Of a stretch of 64,000 nucleotides of DNA, positions 1-10,027 are shown one piece after another (within the stretch, counting starts at the first letter, position 1; each line of letters starts with the position of its first letter). Source of the DNA: Zoogloea sp041917255 (GTDB taxonomy: Bacteria; Pseudomonadota; Gammaproteobacteria; Burkholderiales; Rhodocyclaceae); NCBI GenBank assembly GCA_041917255.1, contig JAYRYA010000002.1, positions 62,001 through 126,000 of the forward strand. Reading direction: 5' to 3'. The translations under genes were made by a program, and so were the position numbers. Under the pieces are notes generated by a model. The model was not told the origin of the DNA, ran no database searches, and worked only from the letters and a program-made list of their open reading frames with translations.

Positions 1-2438
1 ACTCCGGTGGAAATGCGTTGAGTGTCGAGCCAGCGGGCGGCCTGGTCTTCGGGCTCGGCCGGGGCGAAGAGATAGCCCTGACCGTAGTCGCAGGCGAGTT
101 CGCTGAGGATGTCGGCCTGGGCCTGGGTTTCGATGCACTCGGCAACCACCTGCATGCCCAGTTCGTGGGCGAGGTGGATGGTGGCCCCGACAATCGCGCG
201 AAGGCGGGTGTCGTGCTCGATCTCGCGGATGAAGGAGCCGTCGAGCTTGATGGTGTCGCAGGGGATCGAGTGCAGGTAGCTGAGGGATGAGTAGCCGGTG
301 CCGAAATCGTCGATGAGGATCTTGAGGCCTTTGGCGCGCAGTTTGCCGAGCTGGCTGATGGCGAGCTCCTTGCGGGTGACGAGGGTGCTCTCGGTGACTT
401 CGAGCTTGAGGGTGCTGGGCGGCAGGCCGTGCCGTTCGATGCAGGCGACGACCTGATCGGCGAGGTCCACCTGCATGAGCTGCCTTGCCGAGAGGTTGAC
501 GCTGATGGACAGGTTTTGGTTGGCCAGGCCGCGCTCGCGCCAGGACTTGAGGCGGGCGCAGCTCTGATCGAGCATCTGCATGCCGAGCTCGTGCACCAGA
601 TCGAGGGATTCGGCGACCGGGATGAAGACATCCGGGCCGATGCGCCGGGCGCTGGCCTGGGGCCAGCGGACCAGTGCTTCGAAGCCATTGGCCTGGCGGG
701 TCTTGAGATCGACGATGGGCTGGAAGTAGGCGATCAGCTGGTGGTTGTGCAGGGCTGCCCGGAGCTGGGACTCGAGCTGCAGATCGCGCATGACTTGCTG
801 ATGCATGGCGGACTGGAACACGGTGATGGTGTTGTCGGCACTGCGCCGGGAGCGCTGCATGGCGTTGTCGGCGTCGCGCATGAGGTCTTCGGCGTTCTGG
901 AAGCCGCCGCTGCCCAGTGCGACGCCGATGCGTGTCTTCGGGTAAAGCACGTGGCCGTTGAGCTCGGCGCTCTCGGCAAGATGGGTCTGCAGGTTTTCGG
1001 AAAAGCGGATGGCCTCGCTGGCGTCGGCGATGTCGTTGAGGAGCACCGCGAACTGGTCGCCGCCAACCCGGCCGACCACGTCGCCGGGGCGGGCGAGGGC
1101 GCGGATGCGGGCAGCGACGAGGCGCAGGAGGTCATCGCCGGCGGAGTAGCCGAGACTGTCGTTCACCACGTGAAAACGTTCGATGTTGATGTGCAGCACC
1201 GCGAACAGGCTACCGGTGACCCGGTCGGCGTGGCGCAGGGTGTTCTGCAGGTGCTCGGCGAAAAGCGCCCGGTTGGCGAGGCCGGTGAGGCCATCGTGGA
1301 GGGCGTCGTAGAGCAGTTGGTCTTCAACGCGCTTGCGCAGGTGGATGTCGCTGATCGAGCCGGCCATCCGCACGGCGCGGCCGGTCTGGGGGTCATGGAC
1401 GGCCATGCCGCAGGTGAGGATCCAGCGGTAGCTGCCATCGGCGTGAAGAATGCGGTGTTCGATGGTGAGCTGGGTGGATTCGCGCTTGAGGTGGGCGATC
1501 ATGCGCAGGCGGAAGGCTTCCCGGTCTTCCGGGTGAAGGCGGGCGTAGAGGGCGTGACTGTCGTTCAGCACGGCGCTGGGCGGGATGCCGAGGATTTCGG
1601 CGAAACGCGGGGCGAAGTAGGTCTTGTCGCCCGCGATGTCCCAGTCCCACAGTCCGTCGTTGGCGGCGCGGGTGGCCAAGGCGTAGCGCTCTTCGCTGTT
1701 GGCGAGCTGGCGGGCGGTGGCTTCGAGTTCAAGAATCCGCGACTGCAGGGCGCTGGCCATGCGGTTGAAGTGCTGGCAGAGCTGGGCGAGTTCGTCCTTG
1801 CCTTGTTCGGGCAGACGGTGGGCGAGCTGGCCGGCGGCGATGGCCTGACTGCCGCGCAGCAGGCGACCCAGGTTGCGGGTCATCAGGTAGCCCACGGCGC
1901 CGAGCAGCAGCAGGGTGAGGAGGACCTCGGCGCTGGCGATGGCGATGCCCTGGCTGAGGATTTGACGCTTGGCGAGGGTAAGTGCCGAGACGGACACCCC
2001 GAACTGCACGAAGCCGACCTGGTTGCGTTCGAGCAGCACCGGGCGGCGCACGTGGATGAGGTTGTGAGTGACGCCTGCATCGACGCCCAGTGCGCTGGCG
2101 TCGTCGGGAGGCGGCAGGTTTTGCATGTCGGGCAGGCCGGCGCGGACTCGGGTGGTGCCGGTGGCGTCGACAATGCGGACGTAGATCAGACCTTCGTTGG
2201 TTTCGTTGAGCAGCTCGCCGAGCGCGTCCTGCAGATCTTTGTAACGCCCCTGGGGAACGAAGGTGGCGGTGACCACGTTCAGGATTGCGGCGTTCTGGGC
2301 AATCAGCGTGTTGAGGCTTGCAGTGGTCGCCTCGTTCATGAGACGCCCGCTGTTGGTGAGCAGCAGCGTGAGCATCACGACCTGGACCACGGTGCTGGCC
2401 AGCAGGAGGCGAAAGCGAATCGAAAGGTTGCTCAGCAT
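1..2438 (-). CDS. Membrane-bound PAS-GGDEF-EAL c-di-GMP signalling protein (C-terminus off the window)
   Basis: Likely c-di-GMP phosphodiesterase or bifunctional enzyme in the inner membrane. At least 812 codons are visible; the C-terminal end lies beyond base 1. Translation from the ATG at 2438 begins MLSNLSIRFRLLLASTVVQ, an N-terminal membrane anchor. A periplasmic sensor region follows, then a second membrane segment near residues 170-190, a HAMP linker, a PAS domain (about 250-370), GGDEF and EAL. The GGDEF signature reads GGDQF (residues 459-463), so cyclase activity is doubtful. The EAL domain looks intact: EALVRW at 587, SVNLSARQL, EVTEST and DDFGTGYSS. The start is chosen because the anchor begins there and no upstream in-frame ATG is visible. 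It is divergent from nothing nearby: glnS upstream is on the same strand about 270 bp away. Confidence 0.9.
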   Translation of the reverse strand, partial: MLSNLSIRFRLLLASTVVQVVMLTLLLTNSGRLMNEATTASLNTLIAQNAAILNVVTATFVPQGRYKDLQDALGELLNETNEGLIYVRIVDATGTTRVRAGLPDMQNLPPPDDASALGVDAGVTHNLIHVRRPVLLERNQVGFVQFGVSVSALTLAKRQILSQGIAIASAEVLLTLLLLGAVGYLMTRNLGRLLRGSQAIAAGQLAHRLPEQGKDELAQLCQHFNRMASALQSRILELEATARQLANSEERYALATRAANDGLWDWDIAGDKTYFAPRFAEILGIPPSAVLNDSHALYARLHPEDREAFRLRMIAHLKRESTQLTIEHRILHADGSYRWILTCGMAVHDPQTGRAVRMAGSISDIHLRKRVEDQLLYDALHDGLTGLANRALFAEHLQNTLRHADRVTGSLFAVLHINIERFHVVNDSLGYSAGDDLLRLVAARIRALARPGDVVGRVGGDQFAVLLNDIADASEAIRFSENLQTHLAESAELNGHVLYPKTRIGVALGSGGFQNAEDLMRDADNAMQRSRRSADNTITVFQSAMHQQVMRDLQLESQLRAALHNHQLIAYFQPIVDLKTRQANGFEALVRWPQASARRIGPDVFIPVAESLDLVHELGMQMLDQSCARLKSWRERGLANQNLSISVNLSARQLMQVDLADQVVACIERHGLPPSTLKLEVTESTLVTRKELAISQLGKLRAKGLKILIDDFGTGYSSLSYLHSIPCDTIKLDGSFIREIEHDTRLRAIVGATIHLAHELGMQVVAECIETQAQADILSELACDYGQGYLFAPAEPEDQAARWLDTQRISTG

Positions 2439-2662
2439 CTGAGACGGAGATGTCGCAAGGCGAAGGGCATTTGCATCTGGAGTTGGGCTTGCCGCGTTAC
2501 GAAACGATGAGCCTACGATGGGCGTCTGGGTGTAATCGGCAATAACGACAGAAGCTTAAGCGAAGCTTGCATGGGGACATCCGGATGGTTGCCACTTCCC
2601 CTGCGTTTTCCTGCGATTATCGCTTGATCCTGGCCGGCGCGGGGCGTGAAAGACAGGTTCGC

Positions 2663-2689
2663 GGTGCCGCCGCGTTCGCGGCGGGCACC
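2663..2689 (-). terminator. GC-rich stem-loop downstream of glnS
   Basis: About 12 paired bases with one bulge and a 2-nt loop, starting 16 bases past the glnS stop when read on the minus strand. There is no U-tract, so it could be a Rho-assisted 3' end or mRNA-stabilising structure and is not a clear intrinsic terminator. Confidence 0.35.
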
Positions 2690-2704
2690 ACTTGAACGGC
2701 ATGC

Positions 2705-4426
2705 CTATTTCTTCCAGGTGTCACGCAGGGTGACGGTGCGGTTGAAGACGGGTGCGCCCTCGGCGGTATCGACCCGATCGGCGACGAAATAGCCGTGGCG
2801 CTCGAACTGGAAGCGGGCTTCCGGCCTCGCGGCGCGCAGGGCTGGTTCGAGCTGGGCGGTGATGACGCGCAGGCTGTCGGGGTTGATGTCGTCGAGGAAA
2901 TCCCGTTCGAGGCCTTCCGGATCGCCTTCGCGGCGGGTGCCCGGGTAGGCGTGGGCGAACAGGCGGTCGTAGAGGCGCACCTCGGCGGTGTAGGCGTGCT
3001 CGACGGAGACCCAGTGCAGGTTGCCCTTGACCTTGTAGTTGTCGGCGCCCGGAGTGCCGGACTTGGAGTCGGGCATGTATTCGCACAGCACTGCGGTGAC
3101 GTTGCCGTCGGCATCCTTCTCGCAGCCGGTGCACTTGACCACGTAGCCGTAGCGCAGGCGGGCCATGTTGCCTGGATAGAGGCGGTGGTAGCCCTTGACC
3201 GGGGTTTCCATGAAGTCTTCGCGCTCGATCCACAGTTCGCGGCCGAAGGGCATCTCGCGCTTGCCGAGTTCGGCGTGGAGCGGATGGTTGGGCGCGTGGC
3301 AGCGCTCGCTCTGGCCGGCCGGGTAGTTGGTGATGATGAGCTTGAGCGGGTCGAGCACGGCCACGCGGCGCTCGGCGGCCTCGTTGAGGTGCTCGCGCAT
3401 GCAGTCTTCAAGCACGCTCATGTCGATCCACGAATCGGCCTTGGAGACGCCAATGCGCTCTGCAAACAGGCGGAAACCATCTGGCGTGAAGCCCCGACGG
3501 CGGGCGCCGACCAGCGTGGGCAGGCGCGGGTCGTCCCAGCCGGCGACGTGCTTTTCATCCACCAGCTGGATCAGCTTGCGTTTGGAGAGCACCACGTAGG
3601 TGAGGTTGAGGCGGGCAAACTCGATCTGGCGCGGCACCGGGCGCGGGAAGAAGCCCCCTTCGGCCAGGTTGTCGAGGAGCCAGTCGTAGAAAGGACGCTG
3701 GTCTTCGAATTCGAGCGTGCAGATGGAGTGGGTGATGTCTTCGAGCGCGTCCTCGATGGGGTGCGCGAAGGTGTACATCGGGTACACGCACCAGCGGTCG
3801 CCGCTGCGGTGGTGGGTGGCGTGGCGGATGCGGTAGATGGCCGGGTCGCGCAGGTTGATGTTGGGCGAGGCCATGTCGATCTTCGCGCGCAGGATGTGGG
3901 TGCCGTCGGGGAACTCGCCGGCTTTCATGCGCTGGAAGAGCTCCAGGTTCTCGGTGACGCTGCGGTTGCGGAAGGGGCTGTCCTTGCCGGGGCTGGACAG
4001 GGTGCCGCGGTAGGCGCGCATCTCTTCGGCGGAGAGCGAATCCACGTAGGCCTTGCCCACGGTGATGAGGTGCTCGGCCATGGCGTACATCTTGTCGAAG
4101 TAATCCGACGCAAAATACAGATGCTCGGTCCAGTCGAAGCCCAGCCACTGGACGGCCTCGATGATGGCGTCCACGTATTCCTGGTCTTCCTTGGCGGGGT
4201 TGGTGTCGTCGAAGCGCAGGTGGCAGGCACCGCCGTAGGCCTCGGCCAGCCCGAAGTTCAGGCAGATGCTCTTGGCGTGGCCGTAGTGCAGGTACCCGTT
4301 GGGTTCCGGCGGGAAGCGGGTCTCGACGCGCCCGCCCCATTTGTTCAGGCGGCGGTCTTCGTCAATGATGTTGCGGATGAAGTTGCTGGGCGCGGCGTCG
4401 GTGGCCGGCGTGATTGGAGCGGTCAT
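2705..4426 (-). CDS. glnS: Glutaminyl-tRNA synthetase
   Basis: Charges tRNA-Gln with glutamine in the cytoplasm (class I synthetase). The 573-residue product has the class I HIGH signature as PPEPNGYLHYGHAKS near residue 40 and the KMSKS-type loop as VLSKRKL. The C-terminal anticodon-binding beta-barrels match the GlnRS family (E. coli 554 residues). I use the ATG at 4426 (MTAPITPATD); the longer frame upstream adds an Arg/Pro-rich stretch unlike the family. An AAGG-type Shine-Dalgarno lies upstream. It is divergently placed from the TonB-dependent receptor gene. With gltX also in this window, the organism can charge Gln directly without obligatory transamidation. Confidence 0.97.
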   Translation of the reverse strand: MTAPITPATDAAPSNFIRNIIDEDRRLNKWGGRVETRFPPEPNGYLHYGHAKSICLNFGLAEAYGGACHLRFDDTNPAKEDQEYVDAIIEAVQWLGFDWTEHLYFASDYFDKMYAMAEHLITVGKAYVDSLSAEEMRAYRGTLSSPGKDSPFRNRSVTENLELFQRMKAGEFPDGTHILRAKIDMASPNINLRDPAIYRIRHATHHRSGDRWCVYPMYTFAHPIEDALEDITHSICTLEFEDQRPFYDWLLDNLAEGGFFPRPVPRQIEFARLNLTYVVLSKRKLIQLVDEKHVAGWDDPRLPTLVGARRRGFTPDGFRLFAERIGVSKADSWIDMSVLEDCMREHLNEAAERRVAVLDPLKLIITNYPAGQSERCHAPNHPLHAELGKREMPFGRELWIEREDFMETPVKGYHRLYPGNMARLRYGYVVKCTGCEKDADGNVTAVLCEYMPDSKSGTPGADNYKVKGNLHWVSVEHAYTAEVRLYDRLFAHAYPGTRREGDPEGLERDFLDDINPDSLRVITAQLEPALRAARPEARFQFERHGYFVADRVDTAEGAPVFNRTVTLRDTWKK

Positions 4427-4597
4427 CTGGGTCGTACCTTGCTTGGCGCGGGCGGCGGGCCGCCGTTGGTCTGAGTAACCCCGGGATTGTAGCCGATGGC
4501 GGGCTTTGCGCAGGGGCGCGACAGGTCGGGTGGCGGGCGTGACCTCGTTCATGGAGGGGGGAATGCGAATCGGCAAAACTGCTTAAATGCCAACTGT

Positions 4598-4626
4598 TTG
4601 GTGGCAATGCTTTTTTGATTTTGTTA
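4598..4626 (+). promoter_or_regulatory. Possible sigma70-type promoter for the TonB-receptor operon
   Basis: TTGGTG (4598-4603), a 17-base spacer and TTGTTA (4621-4626) lie in an AT-rich patch between divergent glnS and the receptor gene. The -35 box overlaps an inverted repeat with TGCCA/TGGCA arms, a possible regulator site. Found by eye only. Confidence 0.35.
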
Positions 4627-4687
4627 AAAATGCGATCTTGTTGGTCGCCCGCCCTGACTTCATCCGCCCTTTTCGAGATCTGCATTG

Positions 4688-6712
4688 ATGCTTCGCAATC
4701 GTGTCTGTCTTGCCCTGCCTCTTGTCCTGAGTGTCCAGCTTGCCTGGGCCGACGAAGCCGTCCTCGCCGATCTGGCGCTGGAGGATCTCGCCCGTCTCGA
4801 TGTGGCGACCGTGTCGCGCAAGACACAGAAGCTCTCCGAGACGCCGGCGGCGGTCACGGTGCTGACTGGCGAGGACATCCGCCGCAGCGGCGCCCGCAGC
4901 GTGCCGGAGGCCTTGCGCGAGGTTCCGGGGGTGTCGGTGGCGCAGATCGGCGCCGGCAGCTGGGCGGTGGGCGTGCGCATGGCCGAGGGGCGCTTTTCGA
5001 ACAAGCTGCTGGTCCAGGTCGATGGGCGCAGCGTGTACAACCCGCTGTTTTCCGGCGTTTTCTGGGAGTCCCTCGATCTGCTGATGGAGGACATCGAGCG
5101 TATCGAGGTGGTGCGTGGGCCCGGCGCCTCCCTGTGGGGCGCGAACGCCGTCACCGGGGTGATCAACATCGTGACGCGCAAGGCGACTGCGACCCGGGGT
5201 ACGCTGATCTCGGCGCGGGTGGACCACAAGGGTCATCCGGCATTGGCGGTCCGCCAGGGCTTCGATGTCGAGGGGCTGGGGGCGGTGCGGGTGTATGCCA
5301 AGGGCAGCGAGATGCTGCCGTCGCGCAGTGCCGATGGCCGCTCCGAGGTCGATCACAACCGGGGCTGGTCGGCCGGCTTCCGGATCGATAGCGCAGGCTC
5401 TGTGGGCAACACCTGGATGGTCCAGGGCAACAGCTTCCGCCGCACCTCGTCCGAGAGCCTGGTGACAACGGGGCTTGACGGGTCAGCGGGGTTGTTCCCC
5501 CTGGGGCTGGAGTTCGAGGGGGCGAGCCTGCTCGGCCGCTACAGCTGGGGTCTGCTCGGTGGAGATGCATCGGTCCAGACTTACTTTGACAACCTGAACG
5601 CTTCGGTCGGCGAGTCGGGCCGCGGAGGCATCAGTACCTTCGATCTGGATTTCCAGCATCGCCTGGCGCCGGTCGGGCGACACGAATTCATGTGGGGCGC
5701 AGGCGGACGCTATGTGAAGACCGACATCGACGCCGTCACGCCCATCCTGACCATCACGCCGGCGGAGCGCAGCCTTCAGGTGATGAGCGCCTTCGTGCAG
5801 GACGAGATCACCCTCCAGCCGCGTACCTGGAAAGCAACGCTGGGCGCTCGTCTCGAGCACTCGACCCTGTCCCACTTCGAGCCTCAGCCCACCGCCCGCC
5901 TGATGTGGACGCCGACGGAAACCGACAGCCTTTGGGCGAACTGGTCGCGGGCCACCCGAACGCCGTCGGTGGGCGAGATCGGTGCGTCGATCCTGTTTGG
6001 CGCCAAGCCCACCGGCAATCCGATGATGCCCATCGTGTTCGTCCGGTCAACGCCGGGGCAGGGCTGGAGCCCGCGTGCGGAACGGGTCGATGCGCTGGAG
6101 CTGGGCTATCGCCGCACCCTGCGCAACGGCAGCTTCGAGGCGGTGTTGTTCCACCATGACTACCGCCGCCTGATTGCCGGCTATCTCGACCCGAACGGGC
6201 TGATCCTGCCTGGCATCCCGCTGGCGGTGCCACCTTACTTCGTTCCGGTCCAGAATATTTTCCGGGGCAACGTCGGCAAGGCGCAATCGACGGGTGTCGA
6301 ACTGGGGCTGGACTTGCCGGTGAATGACCGCTTCCGTTTCCAGGCGAGCTATACGGCCGTCGACCTCAAGGGCGCCCGCAGCAGCGATCCGGTCACCGAC
6401 GCGGCCGGTACGGAGCTTGAAGATGCTTCGCCTCGATACTGGGGTAGCCTGCACGGGGTGGTCGGCCTTGCGCAGGGGCACGAGCTGGATCTCATGGTCC
6501 GGCGCACGGGGGGCATCGCCCACGGCAACGTGCCGGCCCACACGAGCTTCGATCTGCGTTACGGGTGGCGTCCGGGCCGGGGTTTCGAGCTGACCCTCAT
6601 GGGAATCAACCTGTTCGACGAACAGCATCTCGAATACAAGTCGAACTTCCTTCCGACCCAGCCGGCCTATCTGAGCCGGCAGGCCTATGTCCAGGGCGTC
6701 TGGCGGTTCTGA
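4688..6712 (+). CDS. TonB-dependent outer-membrane receptor
   Basis: Outer-membrane beta-barrel with an N-terminal plug, 674 residues. A signal peptide (MLRNRVCLALPLVLSVQLAWA) is followed by a plug domain with LSETPAAVTVLTGEDIRRSG and the RVEVVRGPGASLWGANAVTG-type plug end. The C-terminal half shows repeated aromatic beta-strands ending ...GVWRF, typical of barrel termini. The ATG at 4688 is preferred over the TTG one codon upstream. It is the first gene of an operon with a YfiR-like protein, a hybrid kinase and a c-di-GMP regulator. That context suggests a role in signal perception or ligand capture linked to signalling more than plain iron uptake. The ligand cannot be read from sequence. 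Confidence 0.93.
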   Translation: MLRNRVCLALPLVLSVQLAWADEAVLADLALEDLARLDVATVSRKTQKLSETPAAVTVLTGEDIRRSGARSVPEALREVPGVSVAQIGAGSWAVGVRMAEGRFSNKLLVQVDGRSVYNPLFSGVFWESLDLLMEDIERIEVVRGPGASLWGANAVTGVINIVTRKATATRGTLISARVDHKGHPALAVRQGFDVEGLGAVRVYAKGSEMLPSRSADGRSEVDHNRGWSAGFRIDSAGSVGNTWMVQGNSFRRTSSESLVTTGLDGSAGLFPLGLEFEGASLLGRYSWGLLGGDASVQTYFDNLNASVGESGRGGISTFDLDFQHRLAPVGRHEFMWGAGGRYVKTDIDAVTPILTITPAERSLQVMSAFVQDEITLQPRTWKATLGARLEHSTLSHFEPQPTARLMWTPTETDSLWANWSRATRTPSVGEIGASILFGAKPTGNPMMPIVFVRSTPGQGWSPRAERVDALELGYRRTLRNGSFEAVLFHHDYRRLIAGYLDPNGLILPGIPLAVPPYFVPVQNIFRGNVGKAQSTGVELGLDLPVNDRFRFQASYTAVDLKGARSSDPVTDAAGTELEDASPRYWGSLHGVVGLAQGHELDLMVRRTGGIAHGNVPAHTSFDLRYGWRPGRGFELTLMGINLFDEQHLEYKSNFLPTQPAYLSRQAYVQGVWRF

Positions 6713-6722
6713 GGGGGCAAGG

Positions 6723-7280
6723 GTGATCCGCCGAATCCTGGTCCGTCGGGCCCTGAAAGTACTCTGCGTCGTGGCGGTCAGCCTCGGCGTCGCACCCGCG
6801 TGGGCGATGCAGCCTGGCGAGTACCAGATCAAGGCTGCCTACCTGCTCAACTTTGCGCGCTACGTGGAATGGCCCGCCCAACGCCTGCCAGCCGGCGCAC
6901 CGCTGCGGCTGTGCGTGCTCGGCCGCGATCCCTTCGGCGATGCGCTGACAGGCCTCGAGGGGCGGCAGGTCAATGGGCATGAGGTGAAGCCGCGCGTCGT
7001 CGATGGCGTCGAGATGGCCGCAGACTGCCACCTCGTCTTCATCACCGATTCGGAGGAGCGGCGGGTCGGGTTGCTGCTGCGCGGTCTCGCCGGGCGCAAC
7101 GTGCTCACGGTCAGCGACATCGACGGCTTCGCCGAGGCCGGAGGCGGGATCGGGCTGGTGGTGGACGAGCGCCGGGTGCGCTTCGACATCAATCTCACTT
7201 CGGTACAGCGGGAAGGTTTGCGGGCCAGCTCGCAGCTGCTCCGTCACGGCCGTAGTGTTTTTGGCCTGAAGGCTCCCTGA
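6723..7280 (+). CDS. YfiR-family (DUF4154) periplasmic protein
   Basis: A 185-residue secreted protein of the YfiR/DUF4154 family. The family's founding member YfiR is a periplasmic repressor of the diguanylate cyclase YfiN. After an N-terminal signal peptide (ending PAWA) comes the family start QPGEYQIKAAYLLNFARYVEWP, followed by repeated alpha/beta units and a C-terminal RFDINL...ASSQLL. I choose the GTG at 6723 because AGGGGG sits about six bases upstream and it lies just after the receptor stop; the ORF is open further upstream within the receptor gene. It overlaps the next gene by TGATG coupling. It probably relays periplasmic state to the adjacent sensor kinase. Confidence 0.88.
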   Translation: MIRRILVRRALKVLCVVAVSLGVAPAWAMQPGEYQIKAAYLLNFARYVEWPAQRLPAGAPLRLCVLGRDPFGDALTGLEGRQVNGHEVKPRVVDGVEMAADCHLVFITDSEERRVGLLLRGLAGRNVLTVSDIDGFAEAGGGIGLVVDERRVRFDINLTSVQREGLRASSQLLRHGRSVFGLKAP

Positions 7281-10027
7281 TGGCGCAACTCCAGGATCTG
7301 CCCATCGGCCGCAAGCTCGGCATCGTTGCCCGGCTGAGCGTGCTGATCGCCCTCGGCGTGGCGCTGCTGACGATCTTCCTGACCGAAGTGAACAGCGAGC
7401 TGCGCCGGGCCGACGAGGACGGCCGGATGCTCTCGGAGATCGTTGCCGACAACGCGATCTCGCCCCTGCGCTTCGACGATGCCAAGGTGGCCGTTTCCCT
7501 GCTGGGCACCCTGCGTCACCACGAGCGGGTGGCCGCCGCGGTGGTGCTACGCCCGGACGGCAGCGTGTTTGCCGACTATCCGCTGGGGCTGCACACCGAC
7601 GCGGAACACCTGGCCAGCCTGCGCGACAACCCGACCGCCGGTGCGCTCAACTGGCGCACCCTCAGCCTGGTCGTCAGCAAGCCCCTCGAAAGCGACGGCG
7701 AGACGCTTGGCCGGTTGATCCTCGAATTCGACCTGCGCTCCATCGTCGGCCGACTGGTACTGTGGCTGGGCCTGGCGCTGCTCGGGCTGGTGATGGCACT
7801 GATCGCCGCCAGCCTGTTCTCCCGGCGCATGCAGGGGATGATCGTCGAGCCGCTCCAGAAGCTCGCCGACGTGGTCCGGGCGGTGAGCGTTGGCAAGCGC
7901 TACGACCTGCGTGCGCCGGCCGGCTACGCCGACGAGGTGGGCGAGCTGATCACCGGCTTCAACGGCATGCTGGCCGAAATCGCCACCCGCGACCGGGAGC
8001 TGACGCTTCACCGGGAACGCCTCGCCTCCGAAGTGGCAGCCCGCACCGCCGAGCTGCAGGCAACGATGGAACAGGCCGAGGCCGCCAGCCGCGCCAAGAC
8101 CCAGTTCCTTGCCAACATGAGCCACGAGATCCGCACCCCGATGAACGGTGTGATGGGCATGATCGGATTACTGCGCCAGACCTCGCTCGGTGAGCGCCAG
8201 GAGCGCTTTGTTGATATGCTGGACGACTCTGCGCGCGCCCTCATGGAAATCATCAACGACGTGCTCGACGTATCCAAGATCGAAGCAGGGCGACTCGAAC
8301 TGGAAGCCCTGCCTTTCTCCCTGCGGGACACCCTGGACCAGGTGGCGACCCTGTTCGCTACCTCGGCCTACGCCCGTGGCCTGCAACTGGGCCTGCACGT
8401 GGACCGGCGCGTACCCGAACGGGCCGTGGGCGACGCCCTGCGCGTGCGTCAGGTGCTCAACAACCTGGTTTCCAACGCCCAGAAGTTTACCGAGAAGGGC
8501 TGCATCTCCATCGCGGTGCTGCCTGTCCCGTGCGCGCGGGAGGGCTTTCTGCGCCTGCGCATCGAGGTGCGCGACACCGGCATTGGCGTGCCCCGGGAGG
8601 CTGGGGCGCGCCTGTTTCAGTCCTTCTCCCAGGCCGACAACTCCATGGCCCGGCGTTTTGGCGGCACCGGGCTGGGGCTGGCCATCGCCCGCCAGCTGGT
8701 GGAGCTGATGTCCGGCGAGATCGGCTACGTCACCGAACCGGGCTGTGGTTCTTGTTTTTGGGTGGAGTTTGAACTGACCTGCGACCCCGCCGGTGAGACG
8801 CAGGAGCGTCCCCTGGTCGGCCGTGCAGCCCTGGTGGCGGTCGGCGACCCTCATCTGCGCGACGGGCTGGTGGAGCAACTGGCCTTTGCCGGCGCGCGTT
8901 CCGAGCTGGCCTACGACAGGATTGCGGTGGACGAGATGCTCGCCATCGGTACCAGCTACGACTGGCTGATCGTCGATGCCAGCTTTGACGGCGGCACCGG
9001 GCGGCAACTACTTGCCAATCTGCGTTACCGGGCCGGGCGTCCGGTGCTCGCCGCCATCGTGGGCGTCGGCCGTGAAGAGGTCACCGCGATGCGTGAAGCC
9101 GGCGCCGGGATCATCCTTGGTCGGCCCGTCACCACCCGCGAAATCCTTCACGGGCTCGGCGCCAGGGCGGCCGATGTGGTGCCGCCGGTCGGCCGCAGGC
9201 TGGCCGCGCACCTGCTGGTGGTCGAGGATCACCCGGTCAATCGCGAGGTGGCGGTGGCGGTGCTGCAATCCCTCGGCTGCCAGGTGTCGGTGGCCGTCGA
9301 CGGACGCGACGCCGTGGAGGCTTGCCGCCGGCAGCGCTTTGATCTTGTGCTGATGGACATCCAGATGCCCGAGATGGACGGACGTCAGGCAACCCTGGCG
9401 ATCCGCGCCGACGAGACGGCCCGTGGTCTGCCACGGATGCCCGTCATCGCCCTGACCGCCAATGCCCTGCGCGAGGATCGCGAGGCCTGCTTCGCCGCAG
9501 GCATGGACGACTACGTGGTCAAGCCGGTTTCCGGCGAACAGCTGTGGGTGGCCCTGAGTCGCTGGCTGCTGGAAGCCCCGCAGCTGCCGCCACGGCCCGG
9601 CGTGGAGGCGGTGGCCATCAAGCCGCTCCCGACCGCCGAGCCGGTCCTCGACATGAATCTGCTGCTGGGTTTGCCCGGCGTGAATGGCCGGCGGGACGCT
9701 CCGATGTTGAAGCGCATCCTCGCGCTGTTCATTACCGAGACCGACCGCAACGTGGGTGGCATCGTCGAAGGTGCCGCGACCGGGAACGCCGCCGTCGTGC
9801 AGCGCCTCGCCCACAAGATGAAATCTGCGTGCCTGGCGATGGGGGCGGTACAACTGGGCGCGCGTGCCCGGAGCCTGGATGAACGGATGAAGGCCGGCAT
9901 GCGGCCCGACGCCGCTGACGCCGCTCGGCTCACCGACGCCTGGGATGCCTGCAAGCGGCGTCTGGTGGAGGAGGAGCTTGCGACCTTGGACGAGATCACC
10001 CGGGTGGAAGGCCCGATCAACTCATGA
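7280..10027 (+). CDS. Hybrid sensor histidine kinase (CHASE8-HAMP-HisKA-HATPase-REC-REC-Hpt)
   Basis: Inner-membrane phosphorelay kinase of 915 residues. It has a membrane segment at about 15-35 and a CHASE8-like periplasmic domain (LSEIVADNAISPLRFDDAKV). A second membrane segment (about 158-180) leads to HAMP, a coiled coil and HisKA (MSHEIRTPMNG, phospho-acceptor His282). The ATPase has N, G1 (DTGIGVP) and G2 (GGTGLGLAI) boxes. The first receiver (about 520-640) is degenerate. The second is canonical (VVEDHPVNRE, Asp693), followed by an Hpt domain with AHKMKSA (His845). Start and stop are coupled to both neighbours. The terminal Hpt probably hands phosphate to the receiver of the next gene product. 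Confidence 0.95.
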   Translation: MAQLQDLPIGRKLGIVARLSVLIALGVALLTIFLTEVNSELRRADEDGRMLSEIVADNAISPLRFDDAKVAVSLLGTLRHHERVAAAVVLRPDGSVFADYPLGLHTDAEHLASLRDNPTAGALNWRTLSLVVSKPLESDGETLGRLILEFDLRSIVGRLVLWLGLALLGLVMALIAASLFSRRMQGMIVEPLQKLADVVRAVSVGKRYDLRAPAGYADEVGELITGFNGMLAEIATRDRELTLHRERLASEVAARTAELQATMEQAEAASRAKTQFLANMSHEIRTPMNGVMGMIGLLRQTSLGERQERFVDMLDDSARALMEIINDVLDVSKIEAGRLELEALPFSLRDTLDQVATLFATSAYARGLQLGLHVDRRVPERAVGDALRVRQVLNNLVSNAQKFTEKGCISIAVLPVPCAREGFLRLRIEVRDTGIGVPREAGARLFQSFSQADNSMARRFGGTGLGLAIARQLVELMSGEIGYVTEPGCGSCFWVEFELTCDPAGETQERPLVGRAALVAVGDPHLRDGLVEQLAFAGARSELAYDRIAVDEMLAIGTSYDWLIVDASFDGGTGRQLLANLRYRAGRPVLAAIVGVGREEVTAMREAGAGIILGRPVTTREILHGLGARAADVVPPVGRRLAAHLLVVEDHPVNREVAVAVLQSLGCQVSVAVDGRDAVEACRRQRFDLVLMDIQMPEMDGRQATLAIRADETARGLPRMPVIALTANALREDREACFAAGMDDYVVKPVSGEQLWVALSRWLLEAPQLPPRPGVEAVAIKPLPTAEPVLDMNLLLGLPGVNGRRDAPMLKRILALFITETDRNVGGIVEGAATGNAAVVQRLAHKMKSACLAMGAVQLGARARSLDERMKAGMRPDAADAARLTDAWDACKRRLVEEELATLDEITRVEGPINS

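Noticed and set aside
429..2510. 693-codon plus-strand open frame
   Set aside because: It is antisense to the GGDEF/EAL protein, which has clear domains; its product is Gly/Ala/Val/His-rich low-complexity sequence typical of high-GC shadow frames.
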